DNA of 64,000 nucleotides from Byssochlamys sp. IMV 00236. Taxonomy: Eukaryota; Ascomycota; Eurotiomycetes; Eurotiales; Thermoascaceae. The notes below the pieces were generated by a model. That model saw nothing but the letters and a program-made list of their open reading frames with translations. It ran no database searches and had not been told where the DNA came from. How positions within the stretch are numbered: the stretch's first letter is position 1; every line of letters begins with the position of its first letter. Of this stretch, positions 13,091 through 24,857 are shown piece after piece. A program made the translations under genes and the position numbers. The stretch is taken from positions 1 through 64,000 of the forward strand of contig MSJH02000462.1 of assembly GCA_001931875.2 (NCBI GenBank). The letters run 5' to 3'.

Positions 13091-14259
13091 ATGTCCTTCT
13101 TCTCCTCTTCTGCTGCTAGATTAACTACCAATACACTTAAGGTATGGATTAAATAATCCTCGAGGGGGATCATGTTGTTAACTTTAAAGGATTCTACAGA
13201 GACAGCTTAGAAGTTACTCCTCAAAGGTGTGTGTTTTATAAAAGGAGTATATATTTTTATGCCGGATTAATTGCTCATCTTTTTATTATAGATTGATAAT
13301 ATCAAGAGAGTTGGTGTTATTGGTGCTGGTCAAATGGGTTTGGGTATCGCTTACGTTACAGCAAATGTTACCAGACTCCCAGTCGTGTTGATGGATGTCA
13401 ACTCAACACAGACCGAGAAGGGACTACAATTTATGAGTAAGTTGTGCTATAGCCCGAGCCACTTATTGAATTGTTGTTCATTGATACATGCGCTATAGAT
13501 AAACTTTTGGAAAAGGACGTTGCTAAGAATAAGATTACTGAGGAACATGCAAAGATAACGCGTGAGTTGGTATCTACGACAGACAAATTGTCTGGTTTAA
13601 GCGATGTGGATTTCGTCATTGAAGCCGCATCAGAAAACTTGACAATCAAGACAGCCATTTTCCGTGAATTAGACAAGGTGTGTAAGGAAGACAGTATTTT
13701 GGCCACAAACACCAGTTCGATCAGTATCACAAAGATCGCTGCAGCCACCAATAAGGCAGATAAGGTCATTGGTATGCATTTCATGAATCCTGTTCCTGTG
13801 ATGAAGTTAGTGGAGATTATCCCTGGTTTGGCTACTAGTGATGTTGTACTTGAAAAGACTCGTACTTTAGCAACTGCAATGGGAAAGACGTGTACTGTTG
13901 TTTCTGATATTCCTGGTTTCGTCGCCAACAGACTCTTGATGCCATATATTAATGAAGCTGTCATGTTACTGGAAAGCGTAAGACAACTCTAGAATATAAT
14001 TAATTGATTACTAATTCAAACATATTAGGGTTTTGCTAGTGCAGAGGACATTGATACCACCATGAAGCTAGGTACGAATATGCCAATGGGTCCCTTGACA
14101 TTGGCGGACTTTATTGGTTTGGATACATGTCTTGCTATTATGAAAGTACTTCATGAAAACACGGGTGACTCTAAATATCGTCCAAGTGTCTTGCTTCAAA
14201 AGTACGTTGATGCTGGATGGCTGGGCAAAAAGACTGGAAAGGGAATTTACAAGTATTAA
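13091..14259 (+). CDS. Mitochondrial short-chain 3-hydroxyacyl-CoA dehydrogenase
   Basis: This enzyme oxidises L-3-hydroxyacyl-CoA with NAD+, the third step of beta-oxidation; a 3-hydroxybutyryl-CoA role is also possible. About 308 residues come from six exons. The short second exon, read from AGACAG after an acceptor in TTCTACAG, gives RQLRSYSSK, a basic Ser/Arg leader typical of mitochondrial import. The Rossmann motif GAGQMG follows directly. The family signature [13 protein letters not shown] contains the catalytic His and Glu, and [15 protein letters not shown] marks the start of the C-terminal helical domain. The length and the ending [10 protein letters not shown] are normal for the family. 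Nothing looks broken. Substrate chain length cannot be read from sequence. Confidence 0.93.
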
Positions 14260-14443
14260 TTTATTGAAAACAAAGCAAAATAATCTAGAGTTTTATAAAG
14301 TTTTGTTTTACTATCTTTCTATTATAAAAAAGACTGATTGTAGATGAATGATCGGCAACAAAGGGTTGATCAAAGGATGTACAATTTTATTTTTTATAAC
14401 CAAGCTTTGAGTGTGAATATGTATAAATGTGTGTAGCTGTTTA

Positions 14444-14681
14444 TTACTTGACTTTTGCACCGCAATGTCCATAATTTTCATACTCAGGAACACAGACTTC
14501 ACCATCAGGACAATCATTTAATCCAATTATGCATACTCTGCCAGCATCTACCATGAAGAAATCTGCAAGGTGTAAGTCTTAAAGTAAGTAAACAATAGAT
14601 TGTACCTATGACTGCAGCGTTAACTATATTGAATGTTATGCAAATCATTGTGACAAGAACCAGTGGTTTGGTGCATAGCAT
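14444..14681 (-). CDS. Small secreted four-cysteine protein
   Basis: Two exons assemble a protein of about 64 residues that is too short for ordinary ORF scans. The first exon (ATG at 14679-14681) encodes a basic start and a hydrophobic stretch ending NIVNA, a good signal peptide with an Ala cleavage site. A GT-AG intron of about 45 bases joins it to an exon with four cysteines spaced as VCIIGLNDC...EVC...GHC, ending GAKVK and TAA at 14444-14446. It is probably secreted and disulfide-bonded. I do not recognise a family, and no toxin or effector role can be inferred. Support is the coherent signal peptide, the clean splice and the conserved-looking Cys pattern. Confidence 0.6.
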
Positions 14682-15153
14682 TTTAAGATTACAAAGAAAG
14701 AAACAAGAAAGAAAAAGAAGGGGGATTTATATATTAGACATCACTTTTGGTGCTTTAATTTTCATTTCAACCAAGCAAAAAACTGATGTCTATCGGAAAT
14801 AATCTAGCAAAGATGCACTCCCTTATTGCATAAAAAAGAAAATTCGCGTAATGACGTGCAAATTGCATGCTCAAGTTGATGCATTATGATAGCATGAGTT
14901 TCTTTGCAGTAAGATGAAACTGATGTTCAGACGATGCTATAAAGACTTTTGATATGCAGTCATTCTTCTTCTTCTGCTTCTATCATGGCGATTCCTATTG
15001 AGAATTGAGCCAAGAGTGACCATGTACTCATAGACCTATCGTGCTGATAGAAAGAAGTTGCTCATATAAATAAAAAAAATCAGTCACGCACGCGCGAAAT
15101 AAATATAAATATGCACGCGTTAAAAAGAAATATCGCGTATTGTTTTGACGACA
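14682..15153. other. Divergent intergenic region before Aurora kinase
   Basis: No gene seen. It separates the small secreted protein gene (minus) from the Aurora kinase gene (plus). An in-frame TTG at 15145 precedes the first ATG at 15154 and was not taken as a start. CACGCACGCGCG-like sequence lies near 15086. Confidence 0.45.
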
Positions 15154-16586
15154 ATGAATAAAATGGACAAATCAATAAAGACTCCATTATCTGAATTTGT
15201 AGATTATACACCAAGGACACCATCTCGAAGACTAGAAATAAACCCAAATATACAAGTATCGACAGCTGGTATCAGTTATGCTAGAGAAAAACGAGCGCAG
15301 TACTTTCATCAGCTAGCACAGCAATCAGCTACTACTCTTCAGCCTGGATCATTTATGGATTCGCCTTTAGTAAGAAGGCATGTAGGAATCAGTGCTCATG
15401 TCGACGATATCGATTCTGAAGAGAGTGAAGAAGATACTTTCTTTACAAAGTATCAACAAAAAGTGTATATATGCAAAAGAACATAAAGAATAACTCTATC
15501 ATAGAAAAACGGAATGGAAGCTCGAGGATTTCAAGATTGGAAAGCATTTGGGAACAGGAAAGTTTGGAACTGTCTATAAAGGACAGGAAAAATCAAGTAA
15601 AAAGGTTGTGGCATTAAAAATCCTCAACAAAAAGGATCTCCAACATTCAAGAGTTGTTCCCTTTGTTAAAAGAGAAATAGAAATACAGGCACATCTTCAG
15701 TAAGTTCTTATCTGTATGTTTGCATGAAAGACTCATGTGTTATATCAGCCATCCTCACATTCTACGGTTATATGGATACTTTCATGATAAAATCAATATT
15801 TATGCTGTACTAGAGTATGCAGAGAAAGGAGAGCTTTATCAAAAATTGGCTAATGAAAAGAGATTTGACGAGAAACAAGCAGCAAATGTAATTGTTGTAA
15901 TATATTCACAGTTATATATTTAACCTTTATTGCTGTAGTATTTGGTTCAATTAAGTCACGCATTAGAGTACATACATCGTCTTGGTGTGATACACAGAGA
16001 TTTGAAGCTAGAAAATAGTAAATTACAATGACAAAAGGGCAAGGCATATACTTATATAATAATATAGTTTTGATATCAAAGGATGGATCGCTAAAAATAA
16101 GTGATTTCGGATGGGCAGTTCATGACCCAAAGCCAAGGTAATGAGTAGATTATTATAAAGTAGAAAATAAATATTGATACAAGATGACAGGCGAAAGACA
16201 TTCTGTGGGACATTAGATTATTTACCACCAGAAATGATTGATAATGAACCCCATACAGAAGCTGTAGATGTTTGGTCACTAGGGATTATATGCTATGAAA
16301 TGTTGACAGGTAGACCACCGTTTGAACACCTAGAAAACGATGAAAAAGCAAACATTGAAAAGACATATGAATGTATAAAGGCTGTACATATTCTATTTCC
16401 AAGCTATATAAGTAACGAAGCTAAAGAATTCATATTGAAGGTAGAGAAGAAAGAAAAAAAAAAAAAAGAATAGCAAAAGTCTAATCAATGATTTAGTTAC
16501 TACAAAGAGATCCAACAAAAAGAATGAAATTATCAGATATGGAAGAGGATACTTGGATTAAGGCCAATATAAAGAGGATTGTATGA
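15154..16586 (+). CDS. Aurora-family serine/threonine protein kinase
   Basis: This is a mitotic kinase of the Aurora/Ipl1/Ark1 family acting with the chromosomal passenger complex. About 370 residues come from seven exons. A Ser/Thr-rich N-terminal extension of about 115 residues precedes the kinase domain, which begins WKLEDFKIGKHLGTGKFG (Gly-rich loop). Visible catalytic motifs are VALKIL (Lys), HRDLKLENIL (catalytic loop), DFGW, and the Aurora-type activation loop RRKTFCGTLDYLPPEM. It ends with LLQRDPTKRMKLSDM and a short tail to the TGA at 16584-16586. The DFGW and RRKTxCGTLDYLPPEM blocks separate it from other AGC-like kinases. Its stop codon lies only 28 bases from the stop of the convergent GDP-mannose pyrophosphorylase gene. 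Confidence 0.94.
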
Positions 16587-16614
16587 TTATTGTGTTTGTG
16601 TTTATTGGTATTAT

Positions 16615-17925
16615 TTACATAATAATTTGGGGTTCTGTAATGTTTGCAGAAATGGTTTTATGAGGAAGAATAGAGCCACCATTCACATAAATTTCGTCAT
16701 TGATCGTAACATCATCACCTAATACTGAACAGCCTTCGAGTCTAGACCATCGTCCGACAGATGAGTGCCATCCAACAATGCTTGATTGAACCCACGCATA
16801 ATCCTTTACTTTAGCACCTTCCATAATGACACATCTCTGAAGACGTACACCATCTCCAATGACAGCGTTAGGACCAATAACCACGTTTGGACCAATGCGA
16901 CATCCTTTACCGATCTTTGCTGTAGGGTGGACCATCACATTTCCCTTGTAGACATAGTCTAGAGTAGGATTAGCAAGTTCTTGGGGTTTATGCTTTGTCA
17001 AGTGAGATAAATAAAGGCATGTGCCGGTTAAAAAGTCTTTTGGTTGTCCAACGTCCATCCAAAAACCTTCTAAATCGAATGTATGAAGTTCTCCATCCCT
17101 GGCGACAAGAGGAAAGATTTCCTTTTCGATAGAGGTGGGTTTTAACTATCAGTAGTATGAGTATCACGTAGATGGGTCGATAACAAATAACTTACTTCAA
17201 TACGATTCAAGATGGAAGGATTAAAACAATAGATACCAGCATTAATCTTGTTACTAATGAATTCTTGTGGTTTCTCTACAAAGCGTTCAATCTTTGTAGA
17301 ATCAATGTGATTGACTACAACACCATATTTTGATGGATCATCAACTTTGGTGACCTATCCTATAGATCAATCTCCATACTTTTGCCATGTCACGCTTTAA
17401 ATCAACTTACGATAATAGTTCCTTCATTTCCATGAGATTTATGAAAGTCTCTGATCTGTTCAAAAGGATAATCGCAGATAACGTCACTGTTCAGCACAAA
17501 AAAGGGAGAATCATCCTTTCCAAGGATATCTCTTGCTAAAGCTAATGGGCCAGCCGTACCGAGAGGTTCAGTTTCAACAGAGAAGGTAATCTTTACGTTA
17601 TATTCTTTTTCGTATTCTTGTAGAGCGGCAACCATGATTTCTGGTCTGTAATTAACAGCCAAGACAATATCTGTCACACCAGCCTAAATTTTTATTTGAT
17701 ACCATTTAAAGATAAGAACAACGTTTTATGCAATTTTCTTACCTTGGATAGGTTTTCGATTTGATGAAGAATCATGGGCTTATTAGCAAACTCAACGAGT
17801 GGTTTAGGTAATGTGAGTGTGAGTGGTCTAAGACGAGTACCAAAGCCTATTTCAAGTATTACTATTTACAGTTCTATCTTGCCTTTTTATTTGACTTTAC
17901 CGCCAACGAGAATAAGTGCTTTCAT
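16615..17925 (-). CDS. GDP-mannose pyrophosphorylase beta (mannose-1-phosphate guanylyltransferase)
   Basis: It makes GDP-mannose from mannose-1-phosphate and GTP in the cytosol for N- and O-glycosylation, GPI anchors and wall mannans (family of yeast Psa1, other fungi Mpg1). About 365 residues come from five exons. The first exon, from the ATG at 17923-17925, supplies MKALILVGG, and splicing adds [16 protein letters not shown], the nucleotide-binding signature. [15 protein letters not shown] follows in the catalytic domain. The C-terminal left-handed beta-helix of hexapeptide repeats is clear ([24 protein letters not shown]). The terminal PQIIM is typical. The length fits the family. It is convergent with the Aurora gene. 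Confidence 0.95.
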
Positions 17926-19202
17926 GTCGAGAGATGAAGAAAAACGCAAAAAAAAAGAAAAGAAACAGCTGGTAAAATAGGAAAAAGAACGTTTTTAAAT
18001 TTAAGGTTGTACATGCACTAAAAATAGCATAATTTCGGCCAATCATATCTCGTCACTTTATATAGTGTCAAAGGTAGATCCGTTTTTGCCTTTTCGCCCA
18101 GATAATATGCATAAACGGGATGATTGCATATACCAATAGTCAATCTTTCTTTTTATAGACTTGTATTCTTCATCATCAACATGTCATTCCTATTTATAAA
18201 TAGTTGTCACTTTGAATTGTTTATTGCTTTTGTTTGTTCAGTAAAAAGAGAGAGAGAGACGCATCGTTTGTTAATGCAAATCGTAATTTAAAACTACTTT
18301 AAGGTAGACAGGGTTACGTTATCAAGTATACATGAGTAATCTGTCTTCTATTCATTCTAGTCTATCTTTTGTGGAGTAGACTGACGAAATAGAGAAAGAG
18401 AGAGTTATGAGAATGACTTGGCAGACCATTCTTTCTCTTTTGTAACTATTAAAAAGACTGTGATATAAAATAACATGTAAGCTGAATAAATGTATTAGTT
18501 GTAGTTAATGGTCCTAAAAAAAAACACTTGTACTAACAAAAGCAGATTAAAAGGATTACATAACAATAGAATGTAATTAAAAGAGACACTTTCATATACC
18601 TTCATTATGCCTTAACGATGTGATATCTGATTGGCTAATGAGAACTAAAGGTGTTTGGCTTGGTGTTGCTTTTATTAAGTTCATAATCCACTCTAATTTT
18701 AGCGATCTTGGCTATCAATCTTTTCTGATTTTATCTTTTTGAAAGATATAAAAGAGGGAATTAAAACTAACCCTGTGCCAGCTGGGGGAGGGGAGAAAGT
18801 GGTTTAATTCTTATTAAATCTGATCCCATCCATTCTCTTTCGTCCTCCTCTTGTTTCCTTGCTCTTCTCTTTAAGATATTCTATTATCATTTTACGAATA
18901 ATTTCAGAATATAACTATCCATTTCTTGATTCCCTATAGTCTTTGTGTATCTTTTTCAAAGGATCGAACTGTGCCCTTTATTAAACATTCATAAAATAGT
19001 TTCCTATTGTTTGATATTTTAATTATCGTTACACAATTTTACTGTCCTGTCAGGGCATCAATGGGATGTGTGCCTAAATTAGTACAAAGAAGGGGGCGCA
19101 CAGAGTGGGTGACGCAGATTATATAAATACAATCATTAACCAAAAAAGGGGACTTTCTCTTTTTTACTTTTTCTTTTCTTTTTCTTTTTTTTCCTTAAAA
19201 AA
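17926..19202. other. Long divergent intergenic region (GDP-mannose pyrophosphorylase and flippase promoters)
   Basis: About 1.3 kb without a convincing coding frame. It is AT-rich with pyrimidine-rich runs near 18840-18870 and 19150-19195 that look like leader sequence of the flippase gene. A TATA-like TATATAAATAC lies near 19120. Confidence 0.5.
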
Positions 19203-19237
19203 AGTTTGTATTTCTTCTTAAACTTATCTTAATAAAG

Positions 19238-22200
19238 TGGCGTCATACAACAATAAACCAGAGCAGAACCCTTTTGAAGACTCATCTGAGCTTGGGTCAG
19301 CACCAACACATCATCCGAATCGAGATCTAATCGATTTACAAGACAATAAACCTGCTCCACCCTTCTCAGCCAGTACGTCTTCCTCCTCAACCTTACAACA
19401 ACAAGAGCTACCGGCTCCTGCTTACATACAACAGCAAAGTCATTTAAAAAGAGGCGATTCCTCATTTGCTCTAGATGAAGGTAAAAAAATAAATACAATA
19501 TGGCTTTTTATTTGTACCTTAAAAATTGACATCCAATAAGGTTCCTTTTATGATGAATCAGTTGTGGCTCATGAAGACGATGATAACCTACAACTACTCA
19601 CCAACAGAGGACCGATTGCTGGACGATATGATCGTATCATTCCTACAAATACAGACAATACCATCCCTTTACACAGACCCACATCACAACCTTCACCCAC
19701 AAAGCATAAAAAACCAAAGTTCGAGATAAAGGATGCATTTAATCGATTGCTAGGCAGAACGACCGTGAAGGAAGCTACAGGAGAACGTATTATACACATT
19801 AATAATCCAGAACTGAATGAACAACAACGATTCTTACATAATCGTGTCTTTACTGCAAAATATACAGTCGTCACTTTCTTGCCAAAGTTCTTGTATGAAG
19901 AATTCTCAAAATATGCCAACTTGTTTTTCTTATTTATCTCTGGTATCCAAGTAAGTTGTATATGTTTATTAGATAGATCAAACTTAAAAAGGGACATGTA
20001 TTAGCAAATTCCAGGTATTTCACCTACTTCAAAATATACAACTCTCGTTCCTCTCGTCATTGTATTATTTATTACTGCCATAAAGGAACTCGTGGAAGAT
20101 TGGGTAAAGATGAAGTGTTGCTTTAAAGATAATTTATATCAACATGTTTATATAGGGTGTACATCGTTCTGATGCAGAACTAAATGCTAGAAAATGTAAA
20201 GTATTGGTTGGTACACAGTTTGTCGAGAAGGCTTGGCGTGATATCAAAGTCGGAGATGTGTTGCGTGTTGAGAGTGGAGAGAATTTCCCAGCGGATTTGA
20301 TATTGATCAGTAGCTCCGAACCAGAAGGGCTTTGTTATATTGAAACTAGTAATTTGGATGGGTAAGGACGAATCATGTAAAAGTGAACAGAAAGAGAGAG
20401 AGCTGATTTTATGATATAGCGAAGTGAATCTCAAGATTAAACAAGCTTTACCTCAAACAGCGACCATTTTAAACCCTGTTGATATGGCACAGTTACAAGG
20501 AACAATTAAAAGCGAACAGCCCAACAATCGTTTGTATAACTATGATGGTGTATTGACTACTGCCTCTGAAACAGGCAAGACAAAGGATTACCCATTGGAT
20601 CCTACTCAGATGCTCTTGAGAGGTGCTCAGCTTCGTAACACACTTTGGATTTATGGCATTGTGGTCTTTACAGGTCATGAAACAAAGCTTATGTTAAATT
20701 CAAGGTAACAAAAATAGAAATTGTGGCTTCTATGCATTTCATTCATGTGTTTAATATAGCAAGAAGCCTTCAAAAGTGTCTAATGTCACACGTATTACCA
20801 ATCGTAACATTCTATACTTGTTTGCTATTTTAGTTATCATGAGTGTAGCATGTGCCATCGGTGGTTTAGTATTTACGGTAAATAATGCCTGTCTTGATGT
20901 GAACAAACTGTTAACTCGTTCTAATAGATTCAAAAAGGCCCTTATATTGAAGGTTATTTATCATTGAATTCAGTTCACACTCGTGCTCAAGCCTTTGGAT
21001 ATGATATCTTGACGTTTTTGATTCTGTTTAATAGTTTTATTCCTATCAGGTTTGTTTTTAATTATTGTTGATCGCATGTTCTTACAAGTCTTCTAGTTTA
21101 ATGGTTACCATGGAAATTGTAAAATTCGTCTTGTCCTTTTTGATTCAATCCGATCTAGACATGTATTATGACGTGACAGATACAGCTGCTGTAGCTCGTA
21201 GTAGTAGTCTGATCGAAGAATTGGGACAGGTTAAGTTTGTCTTTTCCGACAAGACAGGTACATTGACTTGCAATGAAATGCAGTTTCGACAGTGCTCCAT
21301 TGCTGGCTTATCCTATGCGGATAAAGTAGAATCAGATAAACAAGCAAGAGATGGCGTGAATGACCCTACCTTGCAGTATACCTTTGCTCAGCTACAGGAA
21401 CATCTCAAAACGCATCCGACAGCCAACGTGATTAACGAATTTTTGACACTATTAGCCACTTGTCATACAGTCATCCCAGAACCTCAAGAAGGCTCTGACG
21501 AAATCACTTACCAAGCCTCGTCGCCTGATGAAGGTGCGCTCGTCAAAGGAGCAAGCATGCTCGGCTTCAAGTTTCATGTAAACAAACAAACACAAAAGAA
21601 ATATTTCACACATAAACTTATTGTTCATCTTAGACACGTAAACCCAATTCGATTGCATGTACACAACGCGGTCAAGACTATGAGTATCAGGTATTGAATG
21701 TTTGTGAATTCAATTCGACACGTAAAAGAATGTCAGCTATCATTCGAGGACCTGATGGAAACATCAAGCTGTACTGTAAGGGAGCCGATACGGTCATCCT
21801 TGAACGACTGGCCGAGAATAACCCTTTCGTGGAGAATACGTTGATTCATCTTGAAGATTTTGCATCCGAGGGTCTTCGAACCTTATGTATTGCCATGAGA
21901 GAGATTCCTGAAGAAGAATATGCACGCTGGTCACAAATTTACGATAAAGCAGCCACAACGCTTGTGAACCGTTCGGAGGAACTGGACAAGGCGGCAGAAA
22001 TGATTGAACAAAACCTGTTTTTGTTAGGTGCCACAGCCATTGAAGATAGATTACAAGACGGTGTTCCTGATACGATCCATACGCTGCAGGAAGCTGGTAT
22101 TCGGGTTTGGGTTCTGACAGGTGACAGACAGGAAACAGCAATCAATATCGGTTATTCCTGTAAATTGCTCAATGAAGAGATGAGTTTAATTGTATGTAAT

Positions 22201-23730
22201 CAAGACAATCATTGGGAAACAAAGAGCTTTTTGGAAGCAAAGCTCAAAGATATCAATGGAGCTATTGAACGAGGAGAAGAATTAGAGGTAGGACAAGCAT
22301 TTGTATTGACAGTTTTTCTTATGGTCTATATTATAGCCTCTAGCCTTTGTAATCGACGGAAAAGCACTCACGTTTGCATTAGAAAAAGACATTGAAAAGA
22401 TATTGTTCGATTTAGCCGTGCTCTGTAAAGCAGTTATCTGCTGTCGTGTTTCTCCTCTTCAAAAGGCTTTAGTTGTCAAGCTTGTTAAAAAGTACGACAA
22501 GTCTATTTTACTAGCTATTGGTGACGGAGCCAATGATGTATCCATGATTCAAGCAGCTCATGTTGGTGTGGGTATTAGTGGTGTCGAAGGTTTACAGGCC
22601 GCCCGTAGTGCAGACTTTGCCATTTCTCAATTCAGATACTTGAAAAAGCTACTACTTGTCCATGGTGCGTGGGCCTATCAGAGACTGAGTAAGATGATCT
22701 TTTACTACTTTTACAAAAACGTCGCTTTATACCTAACGCAATTCTGGGCAAGTATAATCATATACACATACACACAATCGTAGACTAATCATGTGGTATA
22801 TATAGTATGCATTCTATAATGGATTTTCTGGATCGACTCTATATGAATCCTGGACAATGTCATGTTTCAATGTCATCTTTACGTTCTTACCTCCTTTATG
22901 TATCGGTATTTTTGATCAATATGTGTCAGCCAGAATGCTCGACAAGTACCCACAGATGTACATGCTTGGACAAAGCAACGAATTCTTTAATCAAAAAAAG
23001 TTTTGGGGTTGGTTCTTCAATGCCGTCTTTCACTCGCTCGTTCTCTTCTTCATTGGCGTGGGTGCTTTGAGCACTGATGGTGTTTTCCAAAACGCCTGGG
23101 TCGGAGGTCAGTGGTGGGTTGGAACTGCTGTCTTCACGGCTGTTTTGGGATGTATCTTGTGGAAGGGAGCTCTTATTACAGAGTAAGTGTTTATAGGAGA
23201 TACTTTTTTACATTGACTCATATGGGATTTTTTAGTATTTGGACAAAATATACAGTGATTGCTATTCCGGGATCTATGTTGATTTGGTTTATTTATCTTC
23301 CTGTGGTCTCATATATTGGTTCTGCTATCTCTGTGGATATCTTTCCCGAGTATTATGGTATTGTGCCTATGCTCTGGGGTAACGTCAACTTTTGGCTCTT
23401 TGTTCTTTTGGTACCTTTTGTTTGCAACTTGCGTGACTTTATCTGGAAATAGTAAGTGATTTCGAATGATAATGTATGTTGATATAAACACATGTTTATA
23501 GTGCCAAAAGAATGTATCGTCCATTACCATACCACTTTGTTCAAGAGATCCAGAAATACAACCTACCAGATTATAGACCTCGCATGGATCGATTTAGACA
23601 AGCTGTTAATAAGGTTCGAAGAATCCAACGTTTGAAAAGAAATAGAGGATACGCCTTTTCACAGAATGACAGCGACCAAAATAGGATCATTCGTGTCTAT
23701 GATACCACACAACAGAAACCACTTGGTTAA
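19238..23730 (+). CDS. Drs2-type P4-ATPase (phospholipid flippase)
   Basis: This is a trans-Golgi/endosomal aminophospholipid flippase that moves lipids to the cytosolic leaflet. About 1,290 residues come from about 13 exons. Order: a polar N-terminus with SFYDES, a P4 entry ([23 protein letters not shown]), an actuator domain with ETSNLDGEVNLK (the usual DGET Thr is Val here), the phosphorylation site [13 protein letters not shown], nucleotide-binding KGADTVI and [12 protein letters not shown], the hinge [21 protein letters not shown], and C-terminal membrane spans. The tail [25 protein letters not shown] (split here as [11 protein letters not shown] and [13 protein letters not shown]) matches the Drs2 regulatory region. 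One intron (22748-22805) is GC-AG. No in-frame ATG exists at the 5' end: the frame runs to a TAA at 19219-19221. A start codon split by an intron (A | TG at 19238-19239) is the best explanation. Confidence 0.92.
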
Positions 23731-23799
23731 GTTTTTCCCCCTCTTTATTTTATTTTATTTTTTTTGCATATAAACTGTGTTCAAATTCCGTTGTAAAAA

Positions 23800-24400
23800 A
23801 AAAAAAAAAAGTATCTTGATACAGTAATTTATATCACGATGAAATTCATGCGATCTACCACATCCACGAAGGATGCTATGGAAGCTCAGGAAGGCAGTTG
23901 TGCAAGAGTTGCATACCTATAGCTGATTATTAGGATAATCAAAATTAGAGAGTAACGCTTTTTTACCCTTGATGCTCTAAACTCGCCAACTGTTATAACT
24001 ATAACATCACCTTGCCTTTCTCTTCTTTTTAGTGCTTTGTATAGGACACCTGTTACTCCTGTTCTATGCTCTTTGAATTTAACACTTTCCCTTCCCGAAC
24101 ATTCCTGACCGGAAGCAACAACTGGTATTTTCTGTCTGTCAAATGTGTTTCTTTGCCACCGTTGATCAGTATGTTGATCAGTATGTTGATCAGTTCTTCT
24201 CTTGCTCTTTGAACTCCTTGATAAACAATGGAAGCGTCTCACAGCTGTTTCGAATCCATAAAAATCCAATATTTTCTGAAGGTTGGTCATTACACAAGTC
24301 GTGAAACCGCAGCTCTTTCTCTCTACGCTTGACAGATACAGGAATAGTATATGACTGTTTCAGAAATATTGTTTCCCATTGTCTTAATTTCCAGAAAGTA
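23800..24400 (-). pseudogene. Decayed Fanzor/TnpB-like nuclease fragment
   Basis: On the minus strand a frame with SVKFKEHRTGVTGVLYKALKRRE, then GDVIVITVGEFRASR, runs into a GT-AG intron. Splicing joins it to VCNSC and, further on, CGRS...HRDIN with the Asp codon at 23833-23835. This is the order of the C-terminal half of TnpB/Fanzor proteins: a helix block, the (D/G)EFxxS strand, a CxxC zinc knuckle, and the xRDxN RuvC-III motif. The expected second pair of cysteines is not intact and no stop-bounded full protein can be read; upstream coding traces (about 24290-24450) are in other frames. A short tandem TGATCAGTATGT repeat near 24165-24195 adds TDQH units. No RuvC-I Asp was found. It is a relic of the same broad family as the gene at 56.5-59.6 kb. 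Confidence 0.6.
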
Positions 24401-24564
24401 ATGTCGTCCCAAGATGTCTTGTATATGCGATATTATTTTTAGACCAATGCTTGCTATTCACTTAATCCAAAAATAGCTTCTTGTTTAACCTTTTTTGTGC
24501 TGAATCGATTTATTAAATAATTATTTCCATGATTTTCTCCTCCTTTATTTCTTTTTGTAACTGA

Positions 24565-24826
24565 ATGTCTGAATCAAAGGCTGTCATTCTTGTCGGTGGA
24601 CCTTCCAGAGGCACACGTTTCCGACCTCTTTCACTCAACTGTCCAAAACCACTTTTCCCTATTGCAGGACGTCCTCTCATTCACCATCATCTCGATGCTT
24701 TATCCAAAGTAGAAGGACTAAAGGAAGTATTAATTATTGGTTTATTCGAAGATAAAGTATTTGCTCCTTATATCGAAACAGCATCCAATGAGTTCCCTCA
24801 CTTAAAGATACGGTAAGTCACTCTTG

Positions 24827-24857
<31 letters not shown>

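Noticed and set aside
24165..24200. Short direct repeats as a CRISPR-like array
   Set aside because: Three 12-base TGATCAGTATGT units without spacers are a simple tandem repeat inside the nuclease relic.
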